DNA from: CAJJDF01 sp965657945
Lineage (GTDB): Bacteria > Bacteroidota > Bacteroidia > Flavobacteriales_D > CAJJDF01
NCBI GenBank assembly: GCA_965657945.1
Contig: CBFHPW010000018.1
Span: 1 to 47,626 of the forward strand
Length of the DNA: 47,626 nucleotides
Direction of reading: 5' to 3'
The position numbers and the translations under genes are program-made. Within the stretch, counting starts at the first letter, position 1. Each line of letters begins with the position of its first letter. Of the stretch, positions 16,830 through 24,666 are shown piece by piece. A model generated the notes under the pieces. It worked only from the letters and a program-made list of their open reading frames with translations, did no database searches and was not told the DNA's origin.

Positions 16830-18329
16830 TTGAGTGTAATAAAAAAGTTAGCAGGGCAAACGGCAATCTACGGAGTGAGTAGCATGTTTGCTCGTATTCT
16901 TAATTTTTTGTTGACACCACTTTACGTAACCAGCTTTAGTACAGCACAATACGGAGAAGTATCTGAACTTTACGCAAACGTAGCGTTTTTTATGGTCTTG
17001 TTGGGATTTGGAATGGAAACAGCCTTTTTTAGGTTCTCCAAAACGGAAGAAAATCAGGCTAGTGTTTACAGCACAGCCCTAACTTTTATAGCTGTTTCCA
17101 GTGGTTTATTCATCCTCTTGGGGTTTTTGTTTACTCAATCCATAGCCGATTTGATTGGGTATGCTTCTCGACCAGATTTCATTATCTACTTAGCTTTAAT
17201 TCTTGGGTTAGATGCATTCGCTACCATACCCATGGCAAAACTTCGAAACGAAAGCAGAGCCAAGAAATTTGCTCAAATAAACTTGATTAACATTGGAACG
17301 AATATCTTTTTTAATCTCTTGTTCATTGCTTTCGCAAAAACCAGTTTCGATCACGGAAACAAAACAGCCTTGGTGGAGTTAATTTATGATCCTGCAATTG
17401 GAATTGGCTACATTTTTATTTCAAACTTAATTGCTACCTGCGTAAAATTAGTTCTGCTATACCCCGAGTTTATCAAAGTAAAATGGCACATCAACAGAAA
17501 ACTTCTGGCGAACATGCTAATTTATTCGTTGCCATTAATGCTCGGTAGTTTTGCAGGAATAATCAACGAAACATTTGATAGAATCTTGCTGAGGAGAGTC
17601 ATAGAACCGGTTGACGGAGTAGAGGTAGCCAAACAGCAAGTTGGAATTTATTCCGGAGTGTACAAATTGTCCATACTTATTTCTTTATTTATTCAAGCAT
17701 TTAGGTACGCAGCAGAACCATTTTTCTTTGCCAGAGCCAAAGAAGCGAATGCAAATCAAACCTATCGTACGGTTATGAATTACTTTGTATTGGCAGTTTC
17801 TATCATGTTTTTGTTTATTCTGATGTATTTGGAGGTGTTCAAGTGGTTGCTTCCAAAGAGAGAATACTGGGAAGGACTTCATGTAGTACCTATTTTATTA
17901 GTAGCAAACATTTTTCTGGGAATTTACTACAACCAATCCATTTGGTACAAACTATCGGGCCAAACTAAATTTGGTGCATATATTGCTATGGGTGGTGCTG
18001 TGCTTACTATAGCGCTCAACCTACTTCTTATTCCGGTATTGGGATATGTTGCTTCTGCTTGGACTACTTTTGCGGTGTATGGCGGAATGATGGTTACTTC
18101 CTATTTGTTGGGTCAAAAACATTACCCAATTCCTTACAACATAAAAAAGGGAAGTTTTTTCTTGTTGCTTGCAGTTGCCCTTTATTTCTTAAGTATAGGA
18201 TTCAAATTTTTCTTCCCCGATTCCATTCTACTTATTTTGGGATTCAACTCTTTCCTTTTTGCCTTTTACCTTTGGTTTATCTACAATTTGGAAGGAATGA
18301 ACTTAAAAGAAATGCTCAAGAAGTCTTAG
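16830..18329 (+). CDS. Oligosaccharide flippase family protein (Wzx/MATE-like)
   Basis: This 499-aa polytopic membrane protein of the polysaccharide-transporter class probably flips lipid-linked glycans across the inner membrane. The start MSVIKKLAGQTAIYGVSSMFARILNFLLTPLY is the family N-terminus (first 20 residues SVIKKLAGQTAIYGVSSM fit well), and about 12-14 hydrophobic helices follow. The start codon is TTG at 16830; no in-frame ATG gives a full first helix, so TTG is accepted. It follows the crotonase by 12 bases. Its last 4 bases overlap the convergent carotenoid cyclase gene. Confidence 0.88.
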   Translation: MSVIKKLAGQTAIYGVSSMFARILNFLLTPLYVTSFSTAQYGEVSELYANVAFFMVLLGFGMETAFFRFSKTEENQASVYSTALTFIAVSSGLFILLGFLFTQSIADLIGYASRPDFIIYLALILGLDAFATIPMAKLRNESRAKKFAQINLINIGTNIFFNLLFIAFAKTSFDHGNKTALVELIYDPAIGIGYIFISNLIATCVKLVLLYPEFIKVKWHINRKLLANMLIYSLPLMLGSFAGIINETFDRILLRRVIEPVDGVEVAKQQVGIYSGVYKLSILISLFIQAFRYAAEPFFFARAKEANANQTYRTVMNYFVLAVSIMFLFILMYLEVFKWLLPKREYWEGLHVVPILLVANIFLGIYYNQSIWYKLSGQTKFGAYIAMGGAVLTIALNLLLIPVLGYVASAWTTFAVYGGMMVTSYLLGQKHYPIPYNIKKGSFFLLLAVALYFLSIGFKFFFPDSILLILGFNSFLFAFYLWFIYNLEGMNLKEMLKKS

Positions 18330-19027
18330 GATTCTAGCTGTGTATTAAATCCTTTGTAAACCCACATTACCATCAAGAGCATCATTAAGTTGTAAATACT
18401 GTCTTCAAAAGGGATTGTTATGATTCTAAGACCCAGAATTTCATTCGGATTGTAATTTACTACCGGAGATTGAATGAGTGAGCCCGTTAAAATTCCATTG
18501 ACCAATAAAAACGGAACCAAACTAACGAAGTACATCAATAAGAACCTTCCGAGCCACTTGGGCTGGAAATAGACCGTAACCAGACCCAAAACACCCGTAC
18601 AAAGAAATGTAACAAAAGGATATAGCCTCTCAACAAACAGGACAGAGGTAACGATAAGAACCACGGATAAGGATGCCAAAAATGGTTGAGCAAACTTTTT
18701 TAGTACATCCTTTTTTATGAAATAATTGAGCACTTCATAAATGAAGAAGCAAGCAAAAGGGATGAGAATGAAAAACAACCATTCTTCGATAGGGAGCAGG
18801 AAAATCCGCAAGCCAGAGGTGTAATCGTGATTAAACCACCACACACCAGAGTTTGTAAACCAAATGTCCCAAGGGATGAACACGACCATCATGAGGAATA
18901 TCCCAAGAAAAAGCGGCTTCCATTTTTTGTAATAGGTGATTCTTCTCTCAAAACTTTGGGCAAGTGGGTACGAAAGCGCAAAAATCAAAACGTAAAAATA
19001 GAGGTATTTGGTTTCTAAGATTTCCAT
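18326..19027 (-). CDS. crtYcd: Fused CrtYc-CrtYd type lycopene cyclase
   Basis: This is a small all-membrane lycopene cyclase of the CrtYc/CrtYd/CarR type, fused into one 233-aa chain. In actinobacteria the two halves are separate proteins. The two halves carry the expected acidic motifs: LLPIEEWLFF (PIEE at 79-82) and TIPFEDSIYN (PFED at 206-209), each after a GLRI segment. Six to seven helices are visible. The likely reaction is beta-cyclisation of one or both psi ends of lycopene. The ATG at 19027 overlaps the cruF stop (TGATG); a GTG one codon earlier (19030) is an alternative. It is the last gene of the four-gene carotenoid operon and ends 4 bases inside the convergent flippase gene. Confidence 0.88.
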   Translation of the reverse strand: MEILETKYLYFYVLIFALSYPLAQSFERRITYYKKWKPLFLGIFLMMVVFIPWDIWFTNSGVWWFNHDYTSGLRIFLLPIEEWLFFILIPFACFFIYEVLNYFIKKDVLKKFAQPFLASLSVVLIVTSVLFVERLYPFVTFLCTGVLGLVTVYFQPKWLGRFLLMYFVSLVPFLLVNGILTGSLIQSPVVNYNPNEILGLRIITIPFEDSIYNLMMLLMVMWVYKGFNTQLES

Positions 19028-19665
19028 CACAAAACGAGATTTAAAATTGAGAAAAAAACAACTTGCACACCAAAAATAACGAAACTAATTTTTGGATGAA
19101 TTTTAGGTGAAATAAAGGTGATAATGCCATGAATAACGAGGCTAACACAAAACCACATTAGGTAGTTTTGTATAGGAATAATGTCGTTTTCCCAGCCCCA
19201 AAACCCAAGTTTCATCGCTACTGGCTCTACCAAATAATCTAGGCCAGTCATTAGAATTGCCGGAACTATTATTTGGGTAAATTTCTTGGAAGAAAAATAC
19301 CGAACAATGCCAAAGCTACTCAGTGCCAAAAACAACCAGTTTACACCAATCATAATGGGTGTTTCAAATACTTTTGCGCCAAATGTACTTCCGTATGAGT
19401 AGCTTCCAAAAAGCACACCTGTAGCTACACCAATTGCCTCCACCGAGAATCCAATTGAAAACACCAAGAGCGATAAAAGAAGGAAACGACCACTAAAGTC
19501 TTTATTTACTTTATAAAAAACCACTAAGGTTAAGAGGAGGTTCAGCGGTGTTAACGGCAAAAATAAGGGTCGTAAACTAGGCAGACTTATGCCAATTAAA
19601 CCCACAAGGTAAACAATTACCAATAGGATTATCCACCTGTTTTCTATGGAAATGCGCTGTATCAT
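19027..19665 (-). CDS. cruF: Carotenoid 1,2-hydratase, CruF family (DUF422)
   Basis: This 212-aa integral membrane protein of the carotenoid-biosynthesis (DUF422) family includes bacterial CruF, which adds water across the 1,2 double bond of a psi end to give a 1-hydroxy group. Signatures seen are IGFSVEAIGVATGVLFGSYS, TPIMIGVNWLF, TGLDYLVEPVAMKLGFW and the following GWENDIIPIQNYLMWF, with six to seven hydrophobic segments. The start overlaps the desaturase stop by 4 bases, and the cyclase start overlaps its own stop. Family members in archaea act as bisanhydrobacterioruberin hydratases, but the crtYcd/crtZ context favours a CruF role on gamma-carotene-type substrates. Confidence 0.85.
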   Translation of the reverse strand: MIQRISIENRWIILLVIVYLVGLIGISLPSLRPLFLPLTPLNLLLTLVVFYKVNKDFSGRFLLLSLLVFSIGFSVEAIGVATGVLFGSYSYGSTFGAKVFETPIMIGVNWLFLALSSFGIVRYFSSKKFTQIIVPAILMTGLDYLVEPVAMKLGFWGWENDIIPIQNYLMWFCVSLVIHGIITFISPKIHPKISFVIFGVQVVFFSILNLVL

Positions 19666-21125
19666 TTAATCAGTTTATCAATTATTTTTGCCGAGCTCAA
19701 CGCCAATGGAATTCCGCCACCTGGATGTACGCTTCCTCCCACAAAGTACAAGTTTTTGTAATCAGAAGAGAAGTTTTTATGCCTAAAAAATGCAGCAAAT
19801 CGGTTGTTGCTGGATGTTCCGTAAAGCGACCCTTTGTATGAGTTTGTTTTGTCTTGTATGAGCTGCGGTGTTAATTTCTCTTCAAATTCAATTAATTTTT
19901 CAATGTCTTCACCTAAATTTCGCGAGATTTTAGCTAAGATTTGTCTCCTTGCTTCGGCAACCATTGTCTCCCAATCTTGTCCGTAAACGGATGGAACGTT
20001 AATCATTACAAACCAGTTTTCTTTCCCATCTGGGGCATCTTGCTTCAGATGTTTACTGGTAACGTGAATGTAAATAGTCGGGTCTTCATAAATGGTTTTA
20101 GAATCAAAAAGATGATCGAATTCTGTTTTATAATCTTCGGTAAACAAAATATTGTGAACGTCTAATTTGGGAAACTCTTTGCCAATTCCCCAATAAAAAA
20201 TAAGAGCCGAGCTGGAGCGTTCTTGGCTATCTACTTGCTTTAGCTTTCTAGCATCAGGAATTAATTTTTCATAAACGGTGTGAATATCGGCATTACATAC
20301 CACTACATCTCCTTCAAAACTTCCCGATTCGGTGATTACCGATTTGGCTTTTTTTCCTATTGTTTCGATGGCAGTTACTTCTTGATTAAAGTAAAATTCC
20401 ACCCCAATTTCTTTAGCTAGTTTCACCAAACTATTGGTTATTTCGTGCATTCCACCGTGCGGCAAATACGCGCCCAATCCAAATTCCAAATGAGGAATAA
20501 TATTCAAAATCCCAGGAGCTTTGTAGGGATTGGAACCGTTGTAAGTAGCATACCTATTGAAAAGGCGAATAGTTTTAGAATCGTTAAAGGCTTTTTCATT
20601 TACCTGATTCATGGAACTAAAAATATTCAAAAATGGTAGTTTGAGAATTGAAACTAAAGTGGAAAAAGACAAAAATGATTTCACTTTATGAAGCGATCGG
20701 TTAAGAAATTGTTCGTTGGTAGCTCCGTAAATGAATTTACTTTTTTCGAGATGTTTTTTTACTTTTTCGGCAGAATCAGTCGTTTTTTTGTCAATTTCAT
20801 CCGCAAAACGATTAATGTTGGAGTGAGCAGAAATCCGTGTACCATCTTCGTAAAAATAATTACAAAGGATTTCAAGTTGCTCGTAATTGAAATAATCTGT
20901 TGGGTTTTTGCCTGAGAGATCGAATAATTCTGTAACTAAGTTTGGCATTGTAAAAAGAGAAGGTCCCGCATCAAAACGATATCCATTTCCTTCTAGCACT
21001 GTAAGTTTACCTCCGGGATATGAGTTTTTTTCCAATACTTGAACAGAATACCCTTTATTTTGCAACCGAATGGCCGTGGCGATACCGGCAATTCCAGAAC
21101 CTACAATTACGGCATTTTTTGACAT
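19662..21125 (-). CDS. crtD: Carotenoid desaturase, probable CrtD-type (1'-hydroxycarotenoid 3',4'-desaturase)
   Basis: This 487-aa FAD-dependent desaturase/isomerase-family enzyme has the Rossmann motif AVIVGSGIAGIATAIRL (residues 5-21) and the family blocks GGKLTVLEGNGYRFDAGPSL and PHGGMHEITNSLVKLAKE. The carboxyl motif YFVGGSVHPGGGIPLALSS closes it. The GIAGIA start with YRFDAGPSLFTMP resembles, as I recall, flavobacterial CrtD more than their phytoene desaturases (which tend to GFSGL...FDMGPSWY). The neighbouring cruF supports CrtD, because 3',4'-desaturation follows 1'-hydroxylation. CrtI-type phytoene desaturation remains possible. It overlaps crtZ by 1 base (TAATG) and cruF by 4. Confidence 0.8.
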   Translation of the reverse strand: MSKNAVIVGSGIAGIATAIRLQNKGYSVQVLEKNSYPGGKLTVLEGNGYRFDAGPSLFTMPNLVTELFDLSGKNPTDYFNYEQLEILCNYFYEDGTRISAHSNINRFADEIDKKTTDSAEKVKKHLEKSKFIYGATNEQFLNRSLHKVKSFLSFSTLVSILKLPFLNIFSSMNQVNEKAFNDSKTIRLFNRYATYNGSNPYKAPGILNIIPHLEFGLGAYLPHGGMHEITNSLVKLAKEIGVEFYFNQEVTAIETIGKKAKSVITESGSFEGDVVVCNADIHTVYEKLIPDARKLKQVDSQERSSSALIFYWGIGKEFPKLDVHNILFTEDYKTEFDHLFDSKTIYEDPTIYIHVTSKHLKQDAPDGKENWFVMINVPSVYGQDWETMVAEARRQILAKISRNLGEDIEKLIEFEEKLTPQLIQDKTNSYKGSLYGTSSNNRFAAFFRHKNFSSDYKNLYFVGGSVHPGGGIPLALSSAKIIDKLIK

Positions 21126-21583
21126 TAAGCTCTGGCTTTTTTAAGTTCGTTCCTTAAGTATTTCCATGGTACGATTAACATTCCAAAACACTCACCATCC
21201 TCTTTTCCGGTATGTTTGTGGTGAATTTTGTGGGCCCGTCTTATTGCTCTCAAATATACGTTGTCACTACTCCGAAACCACTTTAGTCGTTGGTGAATAA
21301 AAACTTCGTGAACTAAAAAGTAGGCAATACCGTAAGTCAAAATCCCAAAACCAATGTACATCACCCACCAAGCTCCAAACATAGACCCAAGCATGATGCA
21401 CAACCAAGAAGGTATGGCATAAATCAAGAAGAAAGCATCGTTTTTCTCGAAAAAACTTTCCTTATTTGGAACATGATGATCTAAGTGTAAGTTCCACAAA
21501 AACCCGTGCATCACAAATTTGTGTGTAAACCAAGCCATAAATTCCATCCCCCAGAATGTTGCAAAAACGATTAGTAATCCCAT
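21125..21583 (-). CDS. crtZ: Beta-carotene 3-hydroxylase CrtZ
   Basis: This 152-aa membrane di-iron hydroxylase puts a hydroxyl at C3 of a beta ring. All histidine boxes are present: HKFVMH (residues 21-26), HLDHH (33-37), HEVFIHQR (92-99) and HKIHH (118-122). They fit the HX4H, HX2HH, HX4H, HX2HH set of CrtZ, with helices between them. It is the first gene of the minus-strand carotenoid operon. The upstream sequence contains TACCTTTA, a 7-of-8 match to the -7 box, 6 bases before the start, which may be too close to be the promoter. A hairpin repeat lies further upstream. Confidence 0.93.
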   Translation of the reverse strand: MGLLIVFATFWGMEFMAWFTHKFVMHGFLWNLHLDHHVPNKESFFEKNDAFFLIYAIPSWLCIMLGSMFGAWWVMYIGFGILTYGIAYFLVHEVFIHQRLKWFRSSDNVYLRAIRRAHKIHHKHTGKEDGECFGMLIVPWKYLRNELKKARA

Positions 21584-21606
21584 GATAAAGGTATATTTTT
21601 TTCATT

Positions 21607-21632
21607 GTCATCCTGAACTTGATTCAGGATCT
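21607..21632. repeat. Hairpin repeat of the GTCATCCTGA family, copy 1
   Basis: An 8-bp perfect stem, ATCCTGAA (21610-21617) with TTCAGGAT (21623-21630), encloses the loop CTTGA and is framed by GTC and CTC. Three relatives occur in this window (near 22268, 22411 and 47099). All are intergenic and start with GTCAT, which marks a dispersed REP-like element. It lies between crtZ and dut, which are divergently transcribed. Confidence 0.7.
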
Positions 21633-21797
21633 CACGAAGAATATTTCACATTTGGGTAATTCAAACACAATTAAAATTTTCTTCTCCGTTTGAGAGATTA
21701 AAGGTAATAAATAATAAAATTAAGAGCATAATTTTCTTCCTTTCCCTTTGCAATTGAACAGAAAAAAATCAAATTTGCAAGGAACCAAAGAAAGAAC

Positions 21798-22232
21798 ATG
21801 AAAATAGAAATCATCAACAACTCCCAACACGATTTACCTGAATACGCTACCTCACAATCTGCAGGATTAGATTTGCGAGCTAATTTAACTGAATCTATAA
21901 CTTTAAAACCCCTAGAACGAAGACTTATCCCAACCGGATTGCACATTGCTTTGCCTGAGGGTTACGAAGCACAAGTTCGCCCAAGAAGCGGATTGGCTTA
22001 CAAAAAAGGAGTGACGGTATTGAATGCACCAGGAACCATTGATGCCGATTACCGAGGTGACATAGGAGTAATTCTTATCAACATGAGCAACGAAGATTTT
22101 ATCGTTGAAAACGGAGAACGAATTGCACAATTGGTAATTGCCAAATATGATCAAGCAGAATGGATTTCTGTTCAAGAATTATCCGAAACAAATAGGGGAG
22201 AAGGCGGTTTTGGAAGTACTGGAGTGAAATAG
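21798..22232 (+). CDS. dut: dUTP diphosphatase
   Basis: dUTPase hydrolyses dUTP to dUMP and pyrophosphate, keeping uracil out of DNA and feeding thymidylate synthesis. The 144-aa trimeric-type enzyme carries all five motifs in order: SAGLDLRAN (I), VRPRSGLAYK (II), LNAPGTIDADYRGDIGVILI (III, with the catalytic Asp), GERIAQLVIAKY (IV) and NRGEGGFGSTG (V). It stands alone between the divergent carotenoid operon and nif3. A near-consensus -7 sequence (CAAATTTG) is about 22 bases upstream. Confidence 0.96.
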   Translation: MKIEIINNSQHDLPEYATSQSAGLDLRANLTESITLKPLERRLIPTGLHIALPEGYEAQVRPRSGLAYKKGVTVLNAPGTIDADYRGDIGVILINMSNEDFIVENGERIAQLVIAKYDQAEWISVQELSETNRGEGGFGSTGVK

Positions 22233-22270
22233 GTCGGTCGCTAGGCGACAGCCGCTTTTTTCTCATTGTC
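22232..22270 (+). repeat. Direct repeat unit DR1 with hairpin and T-run
   Basis: This 39-base unit begins GGTCGGTCGC and ends TTTTTTCTCATTGTC. A 5-bp stem GTCGC/GCGAC (22237-22241 with 22245-22249) and a later TTTTTT run look like a weak intrinsic terminator directly at the dut stop codon. The second copy, DR2, starts 143 bases later with 36 of 39 bases identical. It is followed at once by a GTCAT-family hairpin (ATTCCTT with its partner to 22289). Confidence 0.7.
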
Positions 22271-22537
22271 ATTCCTTGAAAAAGGGAATCTTAACTCGAG
22301 AATTTTATTCAAAATATTCATTTCCTAACAGAAATTATTTTCCAGTTGGGTTTTTTCTGCTGTGACTAAAGTATGGTCGGTCGCAGGGCGACAGCCACTT
22401 TTTTCTCATTGTCATCCTCGCGAATTCGGGGATCATAATGCAGCTTTGCTGGAATAGTCGGGAAGAATAATAGAATTGTGGTAAAAAGGAAGAATCAATT
22501 TGAGAATTCTTATATTTAAAGACCCAAAATTAAAGAG
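22233..22537. other. Repeat-rich intergenic region between dut and nif3
   Basis: These 305 bases contain two near-identical 39-base units, each followed by a member of the GTCAT hairpin family. No coding frame of interest was seen. The end nearest nif3 has TATATTTA (7 of 8 to the -7 box) about 28 bases before the nif3 ATG, a possible promoter. Confidence 0.6.
22375..22413 (+). repeat. Direct repeat unit DR2
   Basis: This copy differs from DR1 at three of 39 positions, two of them in the loop of the small stem GTCGC/GCGAC. It is followed by a GTCAT-family hairpin with arms ATCCTCG (22414-22420) and CGGGGAT (22427-22433). The conserved head-to-tail layout of unit plus hairpin suggests that one composite element was duplicated, or inserted twice. 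Confidence 0.7.
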
Positions 22538-23644
22538 ATGAAACTTCGAGAAATCACCAATATTTTAGAAAATATAGCTCCACTTTCTTATCAGGAATCC
22601 TATGATAATTCAGGATTGCTTACAGGAAATAATCAATTAGAAATTTCCAAGGTTTTACTCTGTTTAGATTGTATTGAATCGGTAGTAGATGAAGCAATTG
22701 AAAAAGGGTGCGAGTTAATTATTGCTCACCATCCGATTGTGTTTAGCGGCCTCAAAAAACTAAATGGGAAAAATTACATTGAGAGAGTTCTCATAAAAGC
22801 CATAAAAAATGACATAGCAATTTATGCTTGCCATACTAATTTGGACAATGTTTTGAAAAGTGGAGTAAACCAAAAAATAGCCAATAAGTTGGGACTGGAG
22901 AACCAACGAATTCTTTCGCCAAAAGGAAACATGATGAGTAAGTTGGTGGTGTATTGCCCTAGCGATAAACCTGAAACACTCAAGCAAGTCAGAGAAAATT
23001 TATTTGCAAACGGAGCTGGTCATATCAGTGATTACTCCAACTGTAGTTTTAATAGTACAGGAAAAGGGAGTTTTTTGCCGGGAGAAAATACCAATCCGGC
23101 TTACGGTGAAAAAGGCAAAACAAATTTTATGGACGAAACTAAAATCGAGGTTTTAGTAATGAATCAGGATGTAAATCAAATAGTTGCTGAGGTGAATAAA
23201 GTACATCCATACGAAGAAGTTGCTTATGAAGTCGTTCCAATTTCAAATCCAAATCAGCAAATTGGATCTGGGATGATTGGAGAATTAGAAAGCGAAATGG
23301 ACACCCAACAGTTTTTGTCTTTTTTGAAAAAAGAAATGAAAACGGAGTGTATTCGTTATACCCATATTCACAAAAACAAAGTGAGTAAAATAGCGCTTTG
23401 CGGAGGTTCGGGAAGTTTTTTGTTGAATGAGGCAAAACGCCAACAAGCCGATGTTTTTATCACGGGAGATTACAAATACCATCAGTTTTTTGATGCCGAA
23501 AACGAGATCATTATTGCGGATATCGGACATTACGAGAGCGAACAATTTACCATTGAGTTGTTTGAAGAAATATTGAAACCAATCTCTCAAGAAGTAACCA
23601 TTATAAAAACCAAAGTAAATACGAACCCTGTTAAATATTTATAA
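22538..23644 (+). CDS. Nif3-like dinuclear metal centre hexameric protein
   Basis: This 368-aa NIF3/YbgI/YqfO-family protein has two conserved Nif3 lobes around an inserted CutA/PII-like middle domain (roughly residues 130-230). This is the long form common in Bacteroidota and Firmicutes. Metal ligands are visible in IIAHHPIVFSGLK (H64, H65), ACHTNLDN (H99, D103) and IADIGHYESEQ near the end, with TGDYKYHQFFDA between. The biochemical activity is not settled; annotations as GTP cyclohydrolase type 2 are tentative. The MORN-repeat gene follows after 61 bases on the same strand. Confidence 0.92.
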   Translation: MKLREITNILENIAPLSYQESYDNSGLLTGNNQLEISKVLLCLDCIESVVDEAIEKGCELIIAHHPIVFSGLKKLNGKNYIERVLIKAIKNDIAIYACHTNLDNVLKSGVNQKIANKLGLENQRILSPKGNMMSKLVVYCPSDKPETLKQVRENLFANGAGHISDYSNCSFNSTGKGSFLPGENTNPAYGEKGKTNFMDETKIEVLVMNQDVNQIVAEVNKVHPYEEVAYEVVPISNPNQQIGSGMIGELESEMDTQQFLSFLKKEMKTECIRYTHIHKNKVSKIALCGGSGSFLLNEAKRQQADVFITGDYKYHQFFDAENEIIIADIGHYESEQFTIELFEEILKPISQEVTIIKTKVNTNPVKYL

Positions 23645-23705
23645 AAAAAACAGATTGGAAATATTTGGCACAAATACTGCTGAGTAAACAAAAAAGCTAT
23701 CAAAG

Positions 23706-24659
23706 ATGATACGATTCACAAAAGTAATAACAGCCGCTACACTTGTTTTTTTCTCTTTTTTGGGATTTAGCCAACGAAAAGTATACAGAGCTGGCCAAAC
23801 CTCACCAGCAGCAGAGATTGCAATTGATAGCACAGACAAACGTCCTCAAAAAGTTAGAAAGGAAGATAAGACGGAGAATGTGTGTAATTGTAATAGTGAT
23901 CTTTCTTTTGACCCCACAACAAACATTGCTCTTGACAAGAATAAACCAGGCAACCCTCCTTTTACTGGAAAATGTGTAGCCTTTTTTCCTAATAAAAAAC
24001 CAGAAATGCAACTGTCTTTTTTGAACGGGAGAGAAGAGGGAACTTGGATATTCTTTTACGAATCAGGCGATCCCAAAATGATAAAAAATTATGCAGAGGG
24101 TAAGCCACATGGCACATGGACGGCTTTTGAGAGAGATTCTGTCGTGTTTTGGAAAAACAATTACCAATACGGAATCAAGAATGGCAAACAATTCTATTAT
24201 TATTCAGGAGGAAAACTAAAGAAAACGGAAGAATATGTGGGGGGTGAAAAGAACGGTGTTTTTCAGGAGTTTTACTCAAATGGAGCCTTAAAAAGATCGG
24301 TCCATTATAAAAAGAATAAATTTGATGGGCTTTATCAAAAATTTTTGAACGACAGTACATTGATTATTGAAAAAGAATACTCGCAAGGCGAGATTGACGG
24401 AAAAGATCACTCCTATTTTGATGATGGAAGTATTAGTTATAAGACCTTTTATAAGATGGGAATTCCTGATGGAGAGTGGGTGTTCAATTTTGAATCAGGC
24501 GCACGATACAAAGAAGAATCCTATAAAAAAGGAAAAAAAGAAGGGATTTGGAAAGAATACTATAATAACGAAGTATTAAAAAGCGAAATAGAATATAAAA
24601 AAGATCAAATAGTTACTGCCAAGTATTACGATAAATTTGGAGAACTAATTGAAAAATAA
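23706..24659 (+). CDS. Secreted MORN-repeat (YwqK-like) protein
   Basis: This 317-aa protein has a signal peptide (MIRFTKVITAATLVFFSFLGFSQ). From about residue 95 it is a run of MORN_2-type repeats of the pattern YxxGxxxGxWxxFYxxG, for example GREEGTWIFFYESGDPKMIK, GKPHGTWTAF and GKKEGIWKEYYNNEVLK. At least eight units are visible. Such proteins are often labelled YwqK-family antitoxin, but the name is not informative here. No toxin gene is adjacent. The S41 protease gene begins 7 bases downstream, suggesting cotranscription. Location is probably periplasm or surface; function unknown. Confidence 0.85.
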   Translation: MIRFTKVITAATLVFFSFLGFSQRKVYRAGQTSPAAEIAIDSTDKRPQKVRKEDKTENVCNCNSDLSFDPTTNIALDKNKPGNPPFTGKCVAFFPNKKPEMQLSFLNGREEGTWIFFYESGDPKMIKNYAEGKPHGTWTAFERDSVVFWKNNYQYGIKNGKQFYYYSGGKLKKTEEYVGGEKNGVFQEFYSNGALKRSVHYKKNKFDGLYQKFLNDSTLIIEKEYSQGEIDGKDHSYFDDGSISYKTFYKMGIPDGEWVFNFESGARYKEESYKKGKKEGIWKEYYNNEVLKSEIEYKKDQIVTAKYYDKFGELIEK

Positions 24660-24666
24660 ATAACAG

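Noticed and set aside
23706..24659. Toxin-antitoxin role for the YwqK-like protein
   Set aside because: The antitoxin label is inherited from family naming. The protein has a signal peptide and MORN repeats, and no toxin gene is next to it.
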